From Candidatus Eisenbacteria bacterium (GTDB lineage Bacteria > Desulfobacterota > Binatia > DP-6): DNA of 56,424 nucleotides. Below are positions 52,306-56,424 of this stretch, in pieces. The notes beneath the pieces were generated by a model. The model was not told the DNA's origin and made no database searches. It worked only from the letters and a program-made list of their open reading frames with translations. The stretch's first letter is position 1. Each line of letters opens with the position of its first letter. The DNA lies in NCBI GenBank assembly GCA_035577985.1, contig DATJZY010000072.1, positions 1 to 56,424 of the forward strand. The letters run 5' to 3'. A program made the position numbers and the translations under genes.

Positions 52306-53400
52306 TCACGCGCGGCGTAGCACGCGCCACACGAGCACGACCACCGTGATCCAGAACGCCTGCGCGCCCCAGGCCGCCGCCGGGACCAGCTCGTCGAGAC
52401 GCCCCGCGAGCGCGAACGCCACCGGGAAGACGTGCCAGTCGCGCGTGGTGAGCGGTGACAGCACGCTCTCGAGCACGCGATTCTCCCAGGCGTCGACCGC
52501 CTGGCGCCGCGCCTCGGTCTGCTCGCTCCAGGTGATGGCCGCGAACGACGCGATGACCCCGAAGCCGAGGAGCCCGAGCGTCGCGGAGCCCGGCCAGGCG
52601 GCCACCTTCGCGAGGCGCTTCGCGATTCCGGTGAGCAGCGCGACGTGCACGAGCGTGTCGCCGGTCACGTCGAGGACGTGGCCGAGCTTCGACTCGGTCA
52701 GCTTGATGCGGGCGATCTCGCCGTCGCAGCAGTCGAGCACGCCGGAGAGCACGAGCGCGAGAACGCCGCCCAGGATGCCGAGCTCGCTCTCCGCCCCGAT
52801 CGCGAGGCCGCCCCCGATGCCGATCGCGACCCCGATCACCGTCACGGCATTCGGGGTGAGGGGCGTCCGCAGCAGCAGGCGCGTGAGCGGCCGCGAGAGG
52901 CGCCGGTAGAGCAGGCGATCGACGTAGCCGTCGCGCGGGTTCTCGAGGGCACGCAGCAGAGCCTGCTCCACTTGCGCAGGTGGCGCCGACGCGGACGTGA
53001 GGGTCCCCTCCGGCGGCCGTGCGCCGCCGCCCCCGTCGTCGAGCAGATGTGTCCCCGGTACGACGCGCACGCGCACGCCGTCGGCGGAGAACGCGATCGC
53101 CTGCCCGGGCCGTGCGCGGCGTTGCAGGTCGCGCACGAGCGCCTCGTCGACGACGCTGCCGGGATCGATCACGAGGCGGAGCGTGTCGTCGGACGCCGCG
53201 GCCAGCCGCGTCGCCGACGTCACCGCGCAGCGGATGCGCGGGTCGCGGGGCGTCGGCCCCGGTCCCACGAGCGTGCAGCGCTCGACGCCGCTGCGCTGCA
53301 GGACGAGCACCGTGCGCAGGAGCAGCGGCACGCCGGCGACCCGGCGGGTCGCGTCGTCCTCGGACGTGAGAATGACGGCGTCGCGGATCGCCGGCGTCAC
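52306..53400 (-). CDS. CDP-alcohol phosphatidyltransferase with degenerate nucleotidyltransferase-like N-domain
   Basis: The 364-residue protein has a membrane CDP-alcohol transferase domain (about residues 155-364) with the full motif Asp223/Asp226-Gly227-x2-Ala230-Arg231-x8-Gly240-x3-Asp244-x3-Asp248. About six helices follow or surround it. Residues 1-130 look like a decayed nucleotidyltransferase (RDAVILTSEDDATRRVAGVP, without the LAAGxGxR loop), similar in order to the IPCT-DIPPS fusion. It joins a CMP-activated alcohol to a lipid in the inner membrane. The GTG start overlaps the upstream nucleotidyltransferase stop by 4 bp (GTGA at 53397). Confidence 0.82.
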   Translation of the reverse strand: MTPAIRDAVILTSEDDATRRVAGVPLLLRTVLVLQRSGVERCTLVGPGPTPRDPRIRCAVTSATRLAAASDDTLRLVIDPGSVVDEALVRDLQRRARPGQAIAFSADGVRVRVVPGTHLLDDGGGGARPPEGTLTSASAPPAQVEQALLRALENPRDGYVDRLLYRRLSRPLTRLLLRTPLTPNAVTVIGVAIGIGGGLAIGAESELGILGGVLALVLSGVLDCCDGEIARIKLTESKLGHVLDVTGDTLVHVALLTGIAKRLAKVAAWPGSATLGLLGFGVIASFAAITWSEQTEARRQAVDAWENRVLESVLSPLTTRDWHVFPVAFALAGRLDELVPAAAWGAQAFWITVVVLVWRVLRRA

Positions 53401-54125
53401 GAGCCCTCGATGCGGGGCAGCACGTCCCGCGCCGCGCGCTCGATGTCCTCGGGGAAGTCGATCTCGATCCACGGCATGCCGTCGACGCGCTCGAAGCCGA
53501 CCTCGACCCGCGCGAGCAGCTCGGGATAGACCTCCTCGTGCTCGATGCCGGTGTCACCCGCGGCGATCCGTCGATCGAGCAAGTCGCGCAGCACGCGCGC
53601 GGCACCGGGGCCGAGCTTCAGGAAGCCGATCGACTCGCCCGAGAGGTCGTAACCCGGCGCGCCACCGCGGACGATGTTGCGCACCCAGCCGTCGCGCACG
53701 AGGAGCATCTGCTCCTCGCCGGTGTTCGCCGCGCTCGCGTCCATGAGGAAGCAGCTCTCGTGCGGCGAGCGCACGAGCCGCGCCAGCATCGACGTCTGGC
53801 AGAGCACGTCGGCGTCCATCACCAGCACGGGGCGATCGAGGAGGGCGCGCGCGGTCGCGAGCGACAGGATCGCCCCTTCGGCGAATCGTGCGTTGAAGAG
53901 CGTCCGCACGACGATGCCGGGCGGAGGTGCGGCGAGCGCCGCGCGCACCGCGTCGTCGCCAAAGCCCGTCACGACGACGGCATCGCGCACCTCGCACGCG
54001 GCGAGGCTCTCGAGCAGCCGGCGCAGCAGGCTCTTGCCGCCGATCTCGATGAGACACTTCGGCCGCCCGCCCGATGCCGCGTGGAGGCGCTTGCCGACGC
54101 CGGCCGCGAGTATGATCGCCGTCAC
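53397..54125 (-). CDS. LicC/PntC-type nucleotidyltransferase
   Basis: The 242-residue protein is an NTP transferase with the loop ILAAGVGKRLHAASGGRPKC, the metal site VLVMDADVL and the tail MPWIEIDFPEDIERA. The ESIGFLKLGPGAARVL segment matches the phosphocholine/2-aminoethylphosphonate cytidylyltransferase branch (LicC, PntC). It would form CMP-aminoethylphosphonate, the donor for the CDP-alcohol transferase next door. Its GTG start overlaps the transaminase stop by 4 bp (54122-54125). Choline phosphate or a sugar phosphate are alternative substrates. Confidence 0.78.
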   Translation of the reverse strand: MTAIILAAGVGKRLHAASGGRPKCLIEIGGKSLLRRLLESLAACEVRDAVVVTGFGDDAVRAALAAPPPGIVVRTLFNARFAEGAILSLATARALLDRPVLVMDADVLCQTSMLARLVRSPHESCFLMDASAANTGEEQMLLVRDGWVRNIVRGGAPGYDLSGESIGFLKLGPGAARVLRDLLDRRIAAGDTGIEHEEVYPELLARVEVGFERVDGMPWIEIDFPEDIERAARDVLPRIEGS

Positions 54126-55171
54126 GCGAGCACCTTCGCGAGCGCAGAGAGGAACTGCTCGAAATCCACAGGGGTGAGATGGCCCATGTTCGCGACGCGG
54201 AAGATCTCCCGCGCGAGCCGCCCTTGCCCCTCGTAGATGACGAAGCCGCGCTCCTTCAGCTCGTCGTGGAGGTCCCGGTACGAGCGATCCTGCGGAAGCC
54301 AGAGCGACGTGATCGAGCTCGAGCGGAGCTCGGCGGGGAGCACGCATTCGAGCCCGAGGCGATCGAAACCCGCGCGAAGCTGCGCGGCGGCGTTGGCGTA
54401 GCGCCGCAGGCGCGTCGCAACGCCCTCTTCCAGCAGCTCGGCGAGCGCCTCGTCGAACGCGTAGGCAGCTTGGACGGCGGGCGTGAAGGGCATGGGGCTC
54501 TCGACGTACGTCGGCAGCGACAGGTAGACCGAGCGGCGCGGATACGTCGCGAGGCGTGCGAGCACGCTCGTGCGCACGAGCACGAACGCCATGCCCGGCA
54601 GACCCTGGATGCATTTGTTGGCCGTCCCGACGACGAGGTCGACCGTGCTCATGTCGAGCGCGTCGCCGCCGAGGCCGCTCACGGAATCGACGAGCAGGAT
54701 CTTGCCGTGCCGCCGCGCGATGGCGCCCACGGCCGCGACGGGATTCAAGAGCCCGGTCGTCGTCTCGTGGTGCACCATGGCGACGACTTCGACGCCCGGC
54801 GCTGCGATCGCGCGCTCGACGGCCGCGAGGTCCGGGGCCGACGTCCACTCGCTGGCGACGACGGTGTGGGCGATGCCGGCCGCGGTCGCCATCGCCGCGA
54901 CGCGCTCGCCGTAGACGCCGTTCGCCACCACGACGAGCCGGCCGCCGGGCCCGACGGCGCTGGTGACGGCCATCTCGAGCGCCGCCGTCCCGGATCCCGT
55001 GACGAGCACGGCCGAGAAGCCCTCATCGGGTGCAAATGCCGCGACCAGGCGTCGCCGGATGCGCTCGAGGAGCGCGGCGCACTCGGGCTCCCGATGGCAG
55101 AGATCGCCCCTTGCGAGCGCGGCCGTCACGCGCGGCGAGACGTTCACGGGGCCGGGATTGAGGAGGATCAT
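54122..55171 (-). CDS. phnW: 2-aminoethylphosphonate:pyruvate transaminase (PhnW-like)
   Basis: The 349-residue PLP enzyme begins ILLNPGPVNVSPRVTAAL and has VTGSGTAALE, HHETTTGLLNP, VDSVSGLGGD (Asp162), the Schiff-base Lys186 in GTANKCIQGLPG, and GFVIYEGQG. These agree closely with PhnW, which interconverts phosphonoacetaldehyde and 2-aminoethylphosphonate. Related alanine-glyoxylate aminotransferases lack the ANKCIQG form. In a biosynthetic setting it would run toward 2-aminoethylphosphonate; PEP mutase and phosphonopyruvate decarboxylase are not in the window. It starts the four-gene coupled operon. Confidence 0.8.
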   Translation of the reverse strand: MILLNPGPVNVSPRVTAALARGDLCHREPECAALLERIRRRLVAAFAPDEGFSAVLVTGSGTAALEMAVTSAVGPGGRLVVVANGVYGERVAAMATAAGIAHTVVASEWTSAPDLAAVERAIAAPGVEVVAMVHHETTTGLLNPVAAVGAIARRHGKILLVDSVSGLGGDALDMSTVDLVVGTANKCIQGLPGMAFVLVRTSVLARLATYPRRSVYLSLPTYVESPMPFTPAVQAAYAFDEALAELLEEGVATRLRRYANAAAQLRAGFDRLGLECVLPAELRSSSITSLWLPQDRSYRDLHDELKERGFVIYEGQGRLAREIFRVANMGHLTPVDFEQFLSALAKVLA

Positions 55172-55309
55172 GAGAGCCGACGCCGCCCGGCTATCCGGGC
55201 GACCCGTCGGGGTCAAACGAGATCGGAACCCGTCTAGCCAGAAGCAGGAGGCGGGTGTACAGGCCCGACCAGCTCGCGAACGACCGTTCCAACCCAGGGA
55301 GGATCCACG

Positions 55310-55405
55310 ATGAGACACGGACGACGAATCGGCGCGATGGTCGCGGCCGCGCTCCAAAAGAACGTCGACACCCTGAAGTCGATCCAGTCGCTGCTCGGCG
55401 GCTGA
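55310..55405 (+). CDS. 31-codon small ORF before mscL
   Basis: An ATG with a strong AGGGAGGA site 6-7 nt upstream opens a 31-codon frame (MRHGRRIGAMVAAALQKNVD, then TLKSIQSLLGG). It ends 21 bp before mscL. The peptide is cationic at the front with an amphipathic helix-like body. No family is recognised. It could be a real small protein or a leader affecting mscL translation. Confidence 0.5.
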   Translation: MRHGRRIGAMVAAALQKNVDTLKSIQSLLGG

Positions 55406-55426
55406 GCGAACGCGAGGAGGGGGACC

Positions 55427-55861
55427 ATGCTCAAGGAGTTCAAAGAGTTCGCGATGAAGGGCAACGTCGTCGATCTCGCCGTCGGCGTGATCATCGGCGC
55501 CGCCTTCGGGAAGATCGTCGACTCGCTCGTGAAGGACGTCATCATGCCGCCGATCGGCAAGCTTCTGGGCGGCGTCGACTTCACGAACCTCTTCTTGACG
55601 CTCAGCGGCGGATCGTTTCCGTCGCTGAAGGCCGCGCAGGACGCAGGGGCGGCGACGCTCAACTACGGCCTGTTCGTCAACGCCGTGATCAACTTCGTCA
55701 TCATCGCGTTCTCGCTGTTCATCATCGTGAAGGCGATGAACGCCGCCAAGCGCCAGGAGGCGGCGGCCGAAGCGCCGCCCACCACCAAGGCCTGTCCCCA
55801 GTGCCAGATGGAGATCCCCCTCAAGGCCGTGAAGTGCGGCCACTGCACCAGCGCGGTGTGA
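55427..55861 (+). CDS. mscL: Large-conductance mechanosensitive channel MscL with zinc ribbon
   Basis: The 144-residue channel has the N-terminal helix [22 protein letters not shown]1 ending [15 protein letters not shown], and a second helix [20 protein letters not shown]. It opens under membrane tension to protect against osmotic downshock. After the cytoplasmic linker it ends with two CxxC pairs ([16 protein letters not shown]), a zinc-ribbon-like tail absent from E. coli MscL. GAGGAGGGG precedes the ATG. It is convergent with the sigma-54 activator (7 bp). Confidence 0.95.
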   Translation: MLKEFKEFAMKGNVVDLAVGVIIGAAFGKIVDSLVKDVIMPPIGKLLGGVDFTNLFLTLSGGSFPSLKAAQDAGAATLNYGLFVNAVINFVIIAFSLFIIVKAMNAAKRQEAAAEAPPTTKACPQCQMEIPLKAVKCGHCTSAV

Positions 55862-55868
55862 GTCGACC

Positions 55869-56424
55869 TCACCCGCCTTCGCGCCGGCGGTAGCGATCGG
55901 CGTCGAGACCGAGCTCGGCGAGCTTCGCCTGAAGCTGCTGCCGATACATGCCGACCTCGTCGGCTGCCTTCGAGATGTTCCCTTGGTGGCGCGCGAGCGC
56001 GGCGCCGAGGAACTCGCGCTCGAAGCGGTCGACGACGGCCTGCTTGGCGTCCTTGAAGGCGCGTGGGGCACCGGGCGGATCCGCGGACGACGCGGCGGGG
56101 ATGCCGTCACCCTGCACCGCTGCGGGCAGGTCCTCGAGAGTGATCTCGGGACCCGACGCCAGCGCGACCGCCTGCTCGATCGCGTGCTCGAGCTCGCGGA
56201 CGTTGCCGGGCCAGGCGTACGCGAGAAGGGTCCGATATGCGTCGGGGGCGATGGGCTTCGGGTCCCGCCGCAGGCGCGCGGCGATCGTCGCGAGCAGGCG
56301 CTCGATCAGGAGCGGGATGTCCTCGGGGCGCTCGCGCAGCGACGGGAGAGCGATCGCAACGACGTTCAGGCGATAGAAGAGGTCCTCGCGGAAGGTCCCG
56401 TTCTTCACCTTCACGTCGAGATCC
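55869..56424 (-). CDS. Sigma-54-dependent activator, C-terminal part (5' end outside window)
   Basis: The visible 185 residues are the end of an AAA+ sigma-54 activator: GTFREDLFYRLNVVAIALPS, the sensor II/lid region YAWPGNVRELEHAIEQAV, an Ala/Pro linker, and a Fis-type helix-turn-helix GNISKAADEVGMYRQQLQAK. Walker motifs, the GAFTGA loop and any receiver domain lie beyond the right edge. The frame is open to position 56424, so no start is assigned. It is distinct from the 11261 regulator. Confidence 0.88.
   Translation of the reverse strand, partial: DLDVKVKNGTFREDLFYRLNVVAIALPSLRERPEDIPLLIERLLATIAARLRRDPKPIAPDAYRTLLAYAWPGNVRELEHAIEQAVALASGPEITLEDLPAAVQGDGIPAASSADPPGAPRAFKDAKQAVVDRFEREFLGAALARHQGNISKAADEVGMYRQQLQAKLAELGLDADRYRRREGG

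Noticed and set aside
55170..55313. Plus-strand ORF with an apparent AGGAGG site and ATG at 55170
   Set aside because: The site is the reverse complement of the conserved ILLN start of the PhnW gene, and the encoded residues are Arg/Pro-rich with no protein character.

Overview
The window is dense, very G+C-rich bacterial DNA with about 60 genes on both strands. Many neighbouring genes share a 4-bp start/stop overlap (ATGA or GTGA). An Omp85 barrel protein, GT-C lipid-sugar transferases, MotA/MotB, two sigma-54 activators, DsbD and lipoproteins point to a Gram-negative bacterium. The mix of acyl-CoA genes (MaoC, SCP2, thiolase/DUF35) and sigma-54 regulation suggests a deltaproteobacterial or related high-GC phylum. 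That placement is inference, and no rRNA or tRNA gene was seen to settle it.

Layout. 1-9.7 kb: the end of a purM-like gene, an unknown membrane protein, an operon of PanE-like reductase, JAMM protease and short DHODH-like protein, an M20 peptidase, a YbhN-type membrane protein, a flavoprotein, an acyltransferase and two MaoC/hot-dog proteins. 9.7-13.2 kb: histidine kinase, NtrC-type regulator and lone receiver. 13.3-17.4 kb: GNAT, PHP phosphoesterase, a small secreted protein and a DUF35/thiolase/hydrolase operon. 17.5-25.6 kb: motAB, mutS2, Hsp33, DsbD and a RibBA relative whose second domain has lost its zinc cysteines (RibBX-like). 25.9-38.9 kb: glmU, L,D-transpeptidase, two GFA proteins, msrAB, a lower-GC SGNH hydrolase bracketed by 23-nt inverted repeats next to a truncated hydrolase, SCP2, a methyltransferase, SDR, LysR, a lipoprotein hydrolase, asd, a short MutY and a YiiX-like protein. 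38.9-40.8 kb: enolase and a methyltransferase.

40.9-55.2 kb looks like a cell-envelope decoration region. Two GT-C (ArnT-like) transferases flank an Omp85 barrel without POTRA domains. A five-gene operon follows: DegT aminotransferase, GT2, Gfo/Idh, YbhN-type membrane protein and aldo/keto reductase. It could make and transfer a lipid-linked amino sugar. A tightly coupled opposite-strand operon then encodes a PhnW-type 2-aminoethylphosphonate transaminase, a LicC/PntC-type nucleotidyltransferase, a CDP-alcohol phosphatidyltransferase and a PhyH-family dioxygenase. This is a plausible route to a phosphonolipid head group that may be hydroxylated, and it is the most interesting system in the window. 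The window ends with a 31-codon ORF, mscL with a zinc ribbon, and part of a sigma-54 activator.

Repeats. Two approximately 120-nt nested hairpins (42.6 and 51.0 kb) lie between convergent genes and show compensatory changes. A 54-nt hairpin-bearing element occurs at 14.9 and 21.7 kb, with a shorter relative at 1.9 kb, each just past a stop codon. No CRISPR array, transposase or phage gene was seen.
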